DNA of 43,593 bases from Pirellulales bacterium (lineage in GTDB: Bacteria; Planctomycetota; Planctomycetia; Pirellulales; JACPPG01), in the NCBI GenBank assembly GCA_036490175.1, contig DASXEJ010000208.1, positions 1-43,593 of the forward strand, read 5' to 3'. The notes beneath the pieces are model-generated. The model was not told the DNA's origin. It was given only the letters and a program-made list of their open reading frames with translations, and searched no databases. How positions within the stretch are numbered: position 1 is the first letter of the stretch; each line of letters opens with the position of its first letter. Made by a program: the position numbers and the translations under genes. Below are positions 36,292-43,593 of the stretch, one piece after another.

Positions 36292-36498
36292 TCAGGAACA
36301 GATCGAGGTGGCTTTGGCTGATGCCATCGCGCCGTCGGCCTGTTGAATACGCTCGTGAATCTCGCCCCGATGAACTGGGACTTCGGCAGGGGCGTCGATA
36401 CCGATCCGCACCCTCCCACGACCAAGTTGCACGACGGTGATCGTGACCGATTCACCGATCCTGATGGCCTGCCCTGATTTTCTGGTCAGCACCAACAT
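36292..36498 (-). CDS. csrA: Carbon storage regulator CsrA (copy 2)
   Basis: 68-aa CsrA paralog. N-terminus MLVLTRKSGQAIRIGESVTI and RNA-binding segment RIGIDAPAEVPVHRGEIHERI, with the key VPVHR retained, so it should still bind GGA hairpins. It differs from copy 1 in about half of its residues, has QLGRGR in the middle turn, and a short Ala/Ser tail. ATG 36498 has an excellent AGGGAGG six bases upstream; the longer frame (to 36540) is unsupported. Two CsrA-type regulators in one genome are often specialised for different targets; which mRNAs they bind cannot be told from here. Confidence 0.95.
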   Translation of the reverse strand: MLVLTRKSGQAIRIGESVTITVVQLGRGRVRIGIDAPAEVPVHRGEIHERIQQADGAMASAKATSICS

Positions 36499-37026
36499 GG
36501 TCACCTCCCTGAAGGTTTGAAGGGGATCGCAGGTTGTCACGTCCGTGCCAGCACTCTAACGGCCTTACATGAGGCAATCGTGAGCGAGCCGACAGGAATT
36601 CGTGATTCGCACGCGGTCCAGCGCACAATCTTTCTCAGGCCAGGGGGACTACGGCAGCTTCGGCCCGTAAGACCGTGGCGGCGCTAACCCGGCACAGAGC
36701 ACGGGGGTTGCTCTAAGTCCTGCTGTGATTTGCTGGTAGGCGGCATTCGCTGCATTGATTACCGAAGCCCTCCACCCCCCAATCCCGATCGCACCGGAGA
36801 CAAACCAGGGCGAATGAACTGGCGGCAAGGACTGTTGCTTGGTTATGGGCGGGCGGGTAGCTTAAAGGTCGACCAGAGGCCTCTTTCGGCACGTTTTCCG
36901 AGTGTGCTGTGTGTTGGTCTGGCGCGCCCGATGCTTTTTGCCTTCGGCGACCCATGTCAGGCCGTGACTCCACGCAAGAAACGCGCTCCCGCCCTAGCCA
37001 CCGAACATATGAAAGGCGCATTGCCC
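36499..37026. other. 528-bp divergent intergenic region
   Basis: Between csrA2 (minus) and the oxidoreductase gene (plus). An open frame runs from 36730 into the oxidoreductase, but the residues before 37027 are Arg/Gly/Pro-rich and precede a perfect Tat signal, so they are not part of the protein. No RNA or promoter was recognised with confidence. Confidence 0.4.
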
Positions 37027-38487
37027 ATGTCACGCGCGAACCGTCGAACGTTCCTCAAAACTTCGCTCGCTGCAGCCGCCGGCGCATCGGCGTTTACTAT
37101 TGCCGGTACGAAATCGACCGGACGGGTGTTGGGCGCCAATGATACGATCCGCATCGCCATCGCGGGTCTGAACGGCCGTGGCGGCGAGCACGTTAAGCAG
37201 TTCTCGAACATGGAGAACGTGCAGATCACGTACTTGGTAGATCCCGATTCCAGGGCCCTCGGCCAACGGCTGCCCGGTAAGCCCTCGCATGCTGAGACGA
37301 TCAAATCGAAATCGGGTGTCGAGCCCAAGCAGATCAAGGACATCCGCGAAGCTCTCGACGATCCGAATGTCGACGCGATTACGATCGCCACGCCAAATCA
37401 CTGGCATTCGCTGATGACGATTTGGGCCTGCCAGGCAGGTAAAGACGTCTACGTCGAAAAGCCGTGCAGCCACAACATTCACGAAGGGCGCATCGCCGTC
37501 GATACAGCTCGCAAGCACAATCGCATCGTGCAGCACGGCACGCAAAGCCGTTCGAGCAACGGTTGGGCCGGAGCCGTCGAGTTCATCCGCTCGGGCGCGG
37601 CGGGCAAATTAAAGGTTTCCCGCGCACTGTGCTACAAGCCTCGCGGCAGCATCCGCTTTCAGACCCCATCGGACCCGCCGGAGCAATTGGACTTCAATCT
37701 TTGGCTCGGACCAGCGCCACAGCAGGCATATCATAAGAACCTGGTGCCCTATAATTGGCACTGGTTCTGGGATACCGGCAACGGCGATATCGGCAACCAG
37801 GGCGTGCATCAGATGGACGTGGCCCGCTGGGGCATTCCTAACGCCACGCTCCCCAAAAGCGTGATCAGCCTCGGTGGCCGATTTGGCTATGAAGATCAGG
37901 GTCAGACGCCCAACTCGCAGATTTCCGTTATGGATTTTGGTGACACTCAATTGATCTTCGAGGTGCGCGGGCTGCGTACGCCCGAGTATCACGAAGAGAA
38001 GATCGGCAACTTCTTCCATTGCGAAGGGGGCTTGGTGACGGAAGGAAAGTTCTACCCCAACGGCAGTAGCGAACCGCAGCCCATCGCCGGTGCGCCGCGT
38101 GGGCCAGGGGGCGGGCACTTCCAGAACTTCATCGCCGCGGTTCGCAGCCGTCAACAGTCGGACTTGAATGCCGATATCCTGGACGGTCACTACTCGAGCG
38201 CTCTGTGCCACCTGGCAAATATGTCGTACCGCTTGGGCGAAGAAGCGCCGTTCAATCCGCGGACGAAGGCGTTCGGCGACAACGCCGAGGCCTACGAAAC
38301 GCTGGCGCGCATGGAGGATTATCTGGCCACGACTAACTCGCTGGCGCTCGACGGACTAAAGTACCGGCTCGGACGCAAGATCACGGTTAATGCCCAGACA
38401 GAAGGCGTCATTGATGACAGCGAAGCGGCCGCACTACTGACGCGGGCCTACCGGGCCCCCTTCAGTGTGCCGGACAAAGTCGTCTAG
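37027..38487 (+). CDS. Tat-exported Gfo/Idh/MocA oxidoreductase
   Basis: 486 aa. RRTFLKTSLAAAAGASAFTIAG at the N-terminus is a twin-arginine signal, so it is probably folded with NAD(P) before export. The Rossmann fold IRIAIAGLNGRGGEHV (about 40-55) is followed by the conserved catalytic-region motif DVYVEKPCSHNIHEG, and the C-terminal substrate domain has NWHWFWDTGNGDIGNQGVHQMDVARWG. Planctomycetes contain many such Tat-borne sugar or inositol oxidoreductases; none has a secure substrate. ATG 37027 is selected because it places the RR near the N-terminus, with GAAAGG upstream. No partner gene is adjacent. Confidence 0.92.
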   Translation: MSRANRRTFLKTSLAAAAGASAFTIAGTKSTGRVLGANDTIRIAIAGLNGRGGEHVKQFSNMENVQITYLVDPDSRALGQRLPGKPSHAETIKSKSGVEPKQIKDIREALDDPNVDAITIATPNHWHSLMTIWACQAGKDVYVEKPCSHNIHEGRIAVDTARKHNRIVQHGTQSRSSNGWAGAVEFIRSGAAGKLKVSRALCYKPRGSIRFQTPSDPPEQLDFNLWLGPAPQQAYHKNLVPYNWHWFWDTGNGDIGNQGVHQMDVARWGIPNATLPKSVISLGGRFGYEDQGQTPNSQISVMDFGDTQLIFEVRGLRTPEYHEEKIGNFFHCEGGLVTEGKFYPNGSSEPQPIAGAPRGPGGGHFQNFIAAVRSRQQSDLNADILDGHYSSALCHLANMSYRLGEEAPFNPRTKAFGDNAEAYETLARMEDYLATTNSLALDGLKYRLGRKITVNAQTEGVIDDSEAAALLTRAYRAPFSVPDKVV

Positions 38488-38701
38488 CAGTCGCACGGCC
38501 AACCGATCACGCGTCGCGGTAGGGATGCAGGGGTGCGATCACCGCCGGAGGATTCGGCACTGCAGACCAGCGCGCCCTTGGCGACTTTGGCCCCAGCGCA
38601 GCGGTATGCCCGTGTGAGTCCAAGGAGGGACATTGAGGCCTTTGCAAAATACCACCAGATCGCTCGATCAAGTGCCCCACTCGCGCGAGGCCGATCACGC
38701 G

Positions 38702-38771
38702 CCCACAGACTGTGGGTTGCTCTCCGCCTGTGGCCGATTCAGGGCTTACAGGGTCTTGCCGAGGCAAGACA
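38702..38771. promoter_or_regulatory. Two perfect dyads upstream of the dockerin gene
   Basis: CCCACAG-A-CTGTGGG (about 38702-38716) and GTCTTGC-CGAG-GCAAGAC (38754-38771) are both perfect. The second overlaps the proposed TTG start of the next gene and could occlude it in the mRNA. A strong Shine-Dalgarno AAGGAGG at 38622-38628 lies further upstream. Confidence 0.3.
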
Positions 38772-39967
38772 TTGCGATCGCTAGAGGTCGCCAGGCACGG
38801 CACGGCCGGAACGATAGAAGCGCGGCAGTCATCCTTGCCGCTATGACCTGGGCCATGCTTCTCTGCGCACACTCACGTGCGGGCATCACGATCGTACCCA
38901 CGTTCGACAGTTCGATCACCAACGATCCCAATGCCGCCACGATCGAAGATACCATTAACGGAATTATCCAGCAGTACGAATCTCTCATCAGCAACCCCGT
39001 TACCGTTACGGTGACGTTCAAAGAGATGAGCAGCGGGCTGGGGGAGAGCAAATGGTATTACACGACGACGACATATGCGAACTTTCGGGCCAGTCTGGCA
39101 AATGATGCGACCAGCAGCAACGATGCGCTGGCATTGGCACATTTGCCGAATAGTGTGGGCAATCCGGCAAATGGCAACGTCTCGATCAATTTACAGCTGG
39201 CCAATGCCAGGGCCTTGGGGATCAGCGTGTTTCCGCCCGCGGGCCATACCGACGGCACGATCTCGTTGAACACGTCAATCATGAATCTGTCGCGGAGTTC
39301 GATAAATCTTGCCAAATACGATCTCGCGTCGACAGCCATGCACGAGCTGGACGAAGTGTTGGGCATCGCGTCCGCCCTAACAGGATCGTCGAACGGAGCC
39401 GCGGCGCCAGCGGGCGCTGTCTGGCCACTGGATCTTTTTCGCTACGATCAGCATGGCGCGCGCAGCTTCGACACGGGGGCCGCGACGCAGGCCTTCTTAT
39501 CTCTTGACGGCACCAACCGCCTGGTGCAGTTCAACCAAGAGGCCGGCGGTGATTTCAATGACTGGTACAGCTTCCCCAGCGGTGGTCACCCGCCACGCGT
39601 GCAGGACGCCTATGCCACGCCGGGCGCCACGCCGAACCTGGGGGTCGAGCTCGCGGCGCTCGATGCCATCGGTTATACGCTGGGCCCGATTCCCGGGGAC
39701 GTCACGCACGATGGCATCGTCAACGGCCTGGATATTCAACTGATCGCTAGCAGTTGGCTGGCAAGCAGCGCCAACGCCGCCGACGCCAATCATGACGGAT
39801 CCGTTAACGGCCTGGATATCAACCTGGTTGCTTCACACTGGTTGCAGGGCGGTGGCGTTGGAAGCGGCGCGGGGGCTGGTCACGCAAATGCACCCGAGCC
39901 AGCCAGCCTGCTATTGGCCGTAATCTCCGCCTTGGGACTGATGCTGCACGTCAGCAAACGGCCATAA
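38756..39967 (+). CDS. Metalloprotease-like protein with dockerin and PEP-CTERM anchor
   Basis: About 403 aa, secreted. A basic N-region and hydrophobic core AAVILAAMTWAMLLCAHSRAG form the signal peptide. The body resembles planctomycete and cyanobacterial 'NF038122-type' putative metalloproteases, with STAMHELDEVLGIAS at about 193-206 as the equivalent of the zinc motif. The classic HExxH is absent (HELDE). A type I dockerin-like pair follows at about 314-364 (GDVTHDGIVNGLDIQ and DANHDGSVNGLDIN). The C-terminus PEPASLLLAVISALGLMLHVSKRP is a PEP-CTERM sorting signal (exosortase substrate). The start is uncertain: TTG 38756 gives a normal signal peptide, ATG 38843 would shorten it, and TTG 38633 has the best Shine-Dalgarno but adds 41 residues. 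Confidence 0.82.
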   Translation: MPRQDIAIARGRQARHGRNDRSAAVILAAMTWAMLLCAHSRAGITIVPTFDSSITNDPNAATIEDTINGIIQQYESLISNPVTVTVTFKEMSSGLGESKWYYTTTTYANFRASLANDATSSNDALALAHLPNSVGNPANGNVSINLQLANARALGISVFPPAGHTDGTISLNTSIMNLSRSSINLAKYDLASTAMHELDEVLGIASALTGSSNGAAAPAGAVWPLDLFRYDQHGARSFDTGAATQAFLSLDGTNRLVQFNQEAGGDFNDWYSFPSGGHPPRVQDAYATPGATPNLGVELAALDAIGYTLGPIPGDVTHDGIVNGLDIQLIASSWLASSANAADANHDGSVNGLDINLVASHWLQGGGVGSGAGAGHANAPEPASLLLAVISALGLMLHVSKRP

Positions 39968-40204
39968 CGTGCCCGATGTCCTTTGCCCGCAGAATGCCAA
40001 GGACTGTCACCGCAACAAATACCGTCCCGAAAATAGACCGTAACTAGCAGGGACATGCGGGGACCGTGTTTTTGCATTCAAAGCGCCACCGAATGCGTCG
40101 CGGCTCATGGCAGGCGCCACAATGTTCCGCTTCGTGAAGCCCACTGCAAATACTTACAGATCGGACGACTTCGAGTCGCCGAGAATGGCGACTCCGGAAT
40201 TGGA
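39968..40204. other. Spacer between the dockerin gene and the intron fragment
   Basis: No gene. A perfect 8-bp hairpin GAGTCGCC-GAGAAT-GGCGACTC lies at 40173-40194, directly beside the point where similarity to the intron reverse transcriptase stops. It could mark a deletion junction or be a terminator without a U-tract. Confidence 0.4.
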
Positions 40205-40447
40205 CCAGTGACGCTTCAGGTACTTCGGCAGCTTGCCGACGGTCATGCCGTCCACACCTGGAGCGCCCTTGTTGACATCAAATCGCTTGAGTGCCTTCCA
40301 CAAGTTCTCGCGCTGGCACACCTGCTCCATCAACGAATCCGTCTGCGTCGGGCGCTGGGCTTCTCGCTTCGCCACGGGCAGTTCAATCCCTTCGACGGCG
40401 GCCGTCGGGGATTCACCCCTACTCTCCGCCGCGAAGGCCAGGAGCAA
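40154..40447 (-). pseudogene. Group II intron reverse transcriptase/maturase, N-terminal fragment
   Basis: The frame contains LMEQVCQRENLWKALKRFD and NKGAPGVDGMTVGKLPKYLKRHW, the hallmark N-terminus of group IIC-type intron-encoded proteins (normally about 420-500 aa). After HW (about 40205) similarity stops and 16 unrelated residues lead to a stop at 40154. All RT motifs, including YADD, are missing. The start of the frame is a TTG at 40447; the true intron ORF start may be inside (ahead of MEQ). The fragment is not expected to be functional. Confidence 0.85.
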
Positions 40448-40937
40448 CTGGTTCCTCCACCGCTTGCTGCGGATGAGTCGCGAGGCTTACTTGCCCCACT
40501 ATTTACTCACTGCAGTCGCGGTAGGAGCCGTTCGGGCCATTAGAGCCGAGTAAGACTGCCAAGGTGGTCGATGCACTTCTCCTACTACGCTCTCTGCTGA
40601 CTTCTGTGCCAAGGTCGGCGCGCCTTGCGGCCTTGCCCAGTCCTGCGACCAACGCTGCGCGTCGGTGCCCGGGACACGGCACAGATCAGTCAGGCTAAGT
40701 CTGACAACCTTCCTCGCGCGCCCCCGCCGGATTTACAGCCCTGGCCTTAGATTGACGGAGAGCTTCGACGTCTTATGTCGGCTCGTCCCACCAGCGCTGC
40801 CTACGATCCGATTCCCGTTCGTGGCGCCGCGAATTTGCTCCACGCGTCCTTCAGACGCATTCCTCGCGGCCACGCCCTTGCGCTTTGCTAATCCCGCACC
40901 TCCAATAAGGGACCTTCACCCTCAAGTTGGCAAACAC
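40205..40937 (-). mobile_element. Truncated group II (IIC-like) intron
   Basis: Read on the minus strand, the segment begins GTGTTTGCC and soon shows GGGTGAAGGTCCC and GGTGCGGGATTAGC, the look of the 5' end (domain I) of bacterial group II introns. A long non-coding, structure-rich stretch follows, then the start of an intron-encoded reverse transcriptase (separate entry). The catalytic RT core, maturase region and domains V/VI are absent, so the element is 3'-truncated and cannot move by itself. Its 5' end lies 12 bases past the U-tract of an intrinsic terminator in the same orientation, which is the known insertion preference of IIC introns. Exact ends are estimates. Confidence 0.65.
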
Positions 40938-40948
40938 GCCTGGCAAAC

Positions 40949-40986
40949 AAAAAAAGCTGGGGACGACGTTATGCCGTCCCCAGCTT
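40949..40986 (-). terminator. Rho-independent terminator of the PEP-CTERM gene
   Basis: On the minus strand a perfect 12-bp stem (AAGCTGGGGACG / CGTCCCCAGCTT, at 40954-40965 and 40975-40986) with a nine-base loop is followed by seven T (40949-40955). It lies 96 bp past the stop of the gene at 41082-42026 and is the strongest terminator in the window. Confidence 0.93.
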
Positions 40987-41081
40987 GAGTGCCCATCTCT
41001 TGGTCGCAGCTTATGGCAACTGCGACCTTGGTGTTCTGAGGAGCAGCCTCTCGCATTCGAGAGACAGTTCCTGCAAACCAT

Positions 41082-42026
41082 TTACTTACGCCGTCTCCAA
41101 GCCAACAGCATGCCGAGGGCGCCCATGCCCGCCAGCACGAAAGTTCCTGGCTCGGGAACACGCGTGAAAGTCAGCGTGCCAGCGGTAAAGTTGAGGGTCG
41201 AGAACCCGTCATTGCCGGCGGCTGGCTGTCCAGCAAAGTTGTACGCGGTCCCACCAACGGCGAGGAAGTTACCAATTCCAGCAAGGTAGGTGTCCGGCAG
41301 CGTAATGTTGCCCTTGGTAATGATCTGGGCCAAAGGGACGGTCAAAACACCACCGACAAACTGGCCAGCCAAGGGTGCCTGGTCCAGCACATTTGCGCCC
41401 AACGGGCCAAACAGGCCAGTGTATCCCATGGTTGCGTTTACGCCTGCAACGGCGGCACCGCCTCCGGTGATGCCTGTAGCTTCGGGCTGGAATAGGTAGC
41501 CGGTTGCCCCGACGGCGGCTCCTGGCCCTTGGGCATAAACCCCCGATGGAGTATTCGCCGTGGTCACCGTACCGAACGTGTCGGCACTTTGATCTGCGGT
41601 AACCCCGTTGATACCTTGCAGCGATCCTGTACCACTAGAGTACCACCAGCTGTCCTTGTACACCTCGTTTGTGGTAGCAACGCTGCCTGGCGGGAAGCTA
41701 GGTCCACCTGACCCACCATTTCCGATGCTGTTCGGGCTGTTGAGGTCCAACGTGTTCCAGGCCGTTTGAATGTCCGGCACATTTGCCGCGCCAGCAGCCT
41801 GAATCGCGCCGAGGGTATTGCCAACGAATGACATGTTCTGCACGAACAAAGTAGAATCCGGATTGGCGGCAACGTCAGCGGCAGTCACCTGCACGCCGAT
41901 CGTAAATGCCTTGGCGCCGGCGACGCCCGGAGCGTTGTTGACGGCCATAACAACCAATTGTATGGCCTGGGCAGAAGTGGCCATCGCAAGGATGACGGCC
42001 ATGGCAAAAAATGCTCTTAATTTCAC
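41082..42026 (-). CDS. PEP-CTERM surface protein, function unknown
   Basis: 314 aa. Signal peptide MKLRAFFAMAVILAMATSAQA, then a low-complexity, Gly/Ala/Asn-rich body without recognisable domain (for example AVAGVNATMGYTGLFGPLGA), and the C-terminal sorting signal PEPGTFVLAGMGALGMLLAWRRRK. Such proteins are cut and anchored by exosortase and are usually part of the cell envelope or extracellular matrix. The start is a GTG at 42026 preceded by AGGAGAA at good distance. A strong terminator follows at 40949-40986. No cysteine-rich or catalytic motif was seen. It lies between two dockerin/PEP-CTERM genes, which suggests a surface-protein cluster. Confidence 0.88.
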   Translation of the reverse strand: MKLRAFFAMAVILAMATSAQAIQLVVMAVNNAPGVAGAKAFTIGVQVTAADVAANPDSTLFVQNMSFVGNTLGAIQAAGAANVPDIQTAWNTLDLNSPNSIGNGGSGGPSFPPGSVATTNEVYKDSWWYSSGTGSLQGINGVTADQSADTFGTVTTANTPSGVYAQGPGAAVGATGYLFQPEATGITGGGAAVAGVNATMGYTGLFGPLGANVLDQAPLAGQFVGGVLTVPLAQIITKGNITLPDTYLAGIGNFLAVGGTAYNFAGQPAAGNDGFSTLNFTAGTLTFTRVPEPGTFVLAGMGALGMLLAWRRRK

Positions 42027-42327
42027 TGTGCATTCTCCTAGTTGATGCGCAAGCTAGAGATGGGTCTTAAGCGATTGAAGAACTTGCAACGCGTCACAAT
42101 GCCATAGGTTAGCTTGACTTACCAGATAACCCACGGCCAGATGCCCCGAACTCAAATTCCGTTTTTTTCAGCTTATGAACCTGTTTTCATTAGCGTCCCA
42201 CCACTGACCTTTGGCTCGCGAATACAAAACTACATCTTGCCTTCGTTCTCAGCCCATGCAGCCACAGCCCTCCGAGGACTGTCGGCCACTATATCGCAGC
42301 AAAACTTCTTTGCAATTGTTTTCTTTA
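42027..42327. other. 301-bp region between two PEP-CTERM genes
   Basis: Contains the leader of the 41082-42026 gene and the 3' flank of the next gene. An 8-bp imperfect hairpin (ACAGTCCT-CGG-AGGGCTGT on the minus strand, one G-U, near 42275) may act as a terminator, but no U-tract follows. Unusually AT-rich for this window at about 42140-42330. Confidence 0.4.
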
Positions 42328-43593
42328 CTACTTTGTGCCCATGCGGCGTCGCGCGAGGGCGAGCCCCAAAGCGCCCAGTCCGAGTAGGACCACGGATCCT
42401 GGCTCGGGCACTGCCGTACCGCTACCACTGCCCGATCCACCGCCATTGCTCTGGAGCCAATGCGAGGCGATCTGGTTTATATCCAAACCATTAACCACGC
42501 CGTCGCCGTTGACGTCGCCGGCACCCATGCGGTTCGGATCAGTCGCCAGCCAATGTCCGGCAACTTGGTTGACGTCCAAACCGTTTACAACGCCGTCGCT
42601 GTTCGCATCGCCCTCGATGACGTTCGTCGAGAGGGCCGTGAACGTGGCCTGGAAGCGGAGATCAAAGTAGATGGCAGTACCGATGTTGGAACCATATCCC
42701 AAAGAGGTCAGGCTGCCTGCGGGAGCGGCACCGCCGCCGAACGGAATATCAGCCTGATAGGGAATGTGCAGTATGTAGCCCGGTAGAGGACTGGTGTTGG
42801 TTCCGGCACGCGTAATCCACCCCTGCGCCTGGGCGCCCGAGTAGTTGTTGTTGATACCGTCGATCCCGGTCTGCCCCCCCGTGGCTAGCAAGACCAGACT
42901 ATAAAAGCTCGATTGCGTAAAGGCGTTGTTAACCGGATACCCACCGCCAAGAGCGTTGATCGTAGCCGAGGCCGAAGCGTCCGGAATATAGTTGTATGCC
43001 GCCGCGAGCACACCCGTAAAAGTGAGCTTGCTCGTGTCAAAACCCGGCACCGTACCGGCAGGATTGACCGAGGGATCGGTAATGTGCACCTGCGAGACTG
43101 GCACGGCGGTATTGCCCGAGCTGGCGTAACCGGCCGTATTCGTCAGGGCGATGCGTCCGGCAGTTCCCGTGCCATTCGGCCCCCCTCCGGCATCGGCAGG
43201 TCCACCACCCGGGACGGCACTCAGTGGCGCCGCCAAGGGGTTGCCGGCGGGGAAATTACTATTCCCAGACGCGCCAACAAGAGTCAACGCCGTCTGTGCC
43301 GGGGTCGGATTGCCATATGGCCCTCCCTGAGAGCCACCATTGTCGGATTCGGGCAGATAATTTCCGCTTTGGGCGAACGTGACGGTCGGATGGAACTGAC
43401 TGTTAAAATCCGTCTGGTCAGGAGGATCAGCACCGAAATTCACATTGCTAAGGAAGCCCGTCGTCGTCGAAATGGTGCCGGCAGAACTTGTGACCAAGGA
43501 ACTAGTATTACCCGCATACGGCCCCCAATTGGGAACCCCGACATCGTTCTGAGCGACGCCATTGTAAAGCTGAAGCCAAGTCGGGTTGCCATT
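42328..43593 (-). CDS. Dockerin and PEP-CTERM protein (partial, N-terminus off the right edge)
   Basis: At least 422 codons are open to the window edge; the apparent start at 43497 is only an internal TTG, since the frame continues with NGVAQNDVGVPNWGPYAG. The visible body is Gly/Ser/Asn/Thr-rich, typical of secreted surface proteins. Near the C-terminus is a dockerin-type pair (GDANSDGVVNGLDVNQ and GDVNGDGVVNGLDINQIASHWLQ), a Gly/Ser linker, then PEPGSVVLLGLGALGLALARRRMG as the PEP-CTERM signal. The dockerin is close in sequence to that of the metalloprotease-like protein at 38756-39967 (shared VNGLDIN and ASHWLQ). Confidence 0.88.
   Translation of the reverse strand, partial: NGNPTWLQLYNGVAQNDVGVPNWGPYAGNTSSLVTSSAGTISTTTGFLSNVNFGADPPDQTDFNSQFHPTVTFAQSGNYLPESDNGGSQGGPYGNPTPAQTALTLVGASGNSNFPAGNPLAAPLSAVPGGGPADAGGGPNGTGTAGRIALTNTAGYASSGNTAVPVSQVHITDPSVNPAGTVPGFDTSKLTFTGVLAAAYNYIPDASASATINALGGGYPVNNAFTQSSFYSLVLLATGGQTGIDGINNNYSGAQAQGWITRAGTNTSPLPGYILHIPYQADIPFGGGAAPAGSLTSLGYGSNIGTAIYFDLRFQATFTALSTNVIEGDANSDGVVNGLDVNQVAGHWLATDPNRMGAGDVNGDGVVNGLDINQIASHWLQSNGGGSGSGSGTAVPEPGSVVLLGLGALGLALARRRMGTK

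Noticed and set aside
36730..37026. N-terminal extension of the Gfo/Idh/MocA gene
   Set aside because: The in-frame sequence before 37027 is not protein-like and would bury the twin-arginine signal.
39880..40077. 65-codon minus-strand frame ending in the dockerin gene
   Set aside because: Overlaps the PEP-CTERM coding end in antisense and lacks any supported start or domain.
40055..40543. 162-codon plus-strand frame across the intron fragment
   Set aside because: Antisense of the reverse transcriptase fragment; the minus-strand frame has clear intron RT motifs.

Overview
The window comes from a planctomycete, most likely of the order Pirellulales. The evidence is a set of families concentrated in that phylum: a DUF1549/DUF1553 cytochrome paired with a DUF1501 Tat protein, a large PVC-type 'membrane-bound dehydrogenase' with a C-terminal haem c, dockerin plus PEP-CTERM secreted proteins, a ceramidase-like secreted hydrolase, and a leucine-rich-repeat exoprotein. 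Two CsrA regulators, one tRNA and one broken group II intron are also present. I saw no phage, plasmid, CRISPR or rRNA.

Region 1 (1-8.8 kb, minus strand) is a dispersed complex I locus. Reading 5'->3' on the minus strand it holds a possible small hypothetical gene, nuoI, a DUF2203 gene, a pentapeptide-repeat gene, nuoA, nuoC, nuoD, an empty 308-bp gap, nuoH, nuoJ, nuoK, and nuoL cut by the left edge. nuoB, nuoE, nuoF and nuoG are not here. NuoA, NuoJ, NuoL and NuoH carry extra hydrophilic segments that all map to the P side of the membrane if standard complex I topology holds.

Region 2 (8.8-15 kb, plus strand) holds csrA, a tRNA-Glu with a good sigma70-type promoter, ferrochelatase, a PaaI-like thioesterase, and a closely spaced pair made of a membrane GT2/GT21-like glycosyltransferase and a radical SAM protein. 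That pair resembles the HpnI/HpnJ hopanoid tailoring pair.

Region 3 (14.9-25.2 kb) looks catabolic: lutC-lutB (no lutA), a small membrane protein, an MFS anion transporter, a divergent enolase-superfamily sugar-acid dehydratase, and a translationally coupled ceramidase-like hydrolase plus PVC cytochrome.

Region 4 (25.6-38.5 kb) contains secreted or housekeeping planctomycete genes: the LRR protein, a PQQ-type beta-propeller, DinB-like and VOC proteins, DUF1501 with DUF1549/DUF1553, a PhoD phosphatase, a conserved hypothetical, a second csrA, and a Tat-exported Gfo/Idh/MocA oxidoreductase.

Region 5 (38.6-43.6 kb) is a cell-surface cluster: a metalloprotease-like dockerin/PEP-CTERM protein, a PEP-CTERM protein with a clear intrinsic terminator, and a dockerin/PEP-CTERM protein cut by the right edge. 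A truncated group II (IIC-like) intron with the N-terminal piece of its reverse transcriptase sits just past that terminator.
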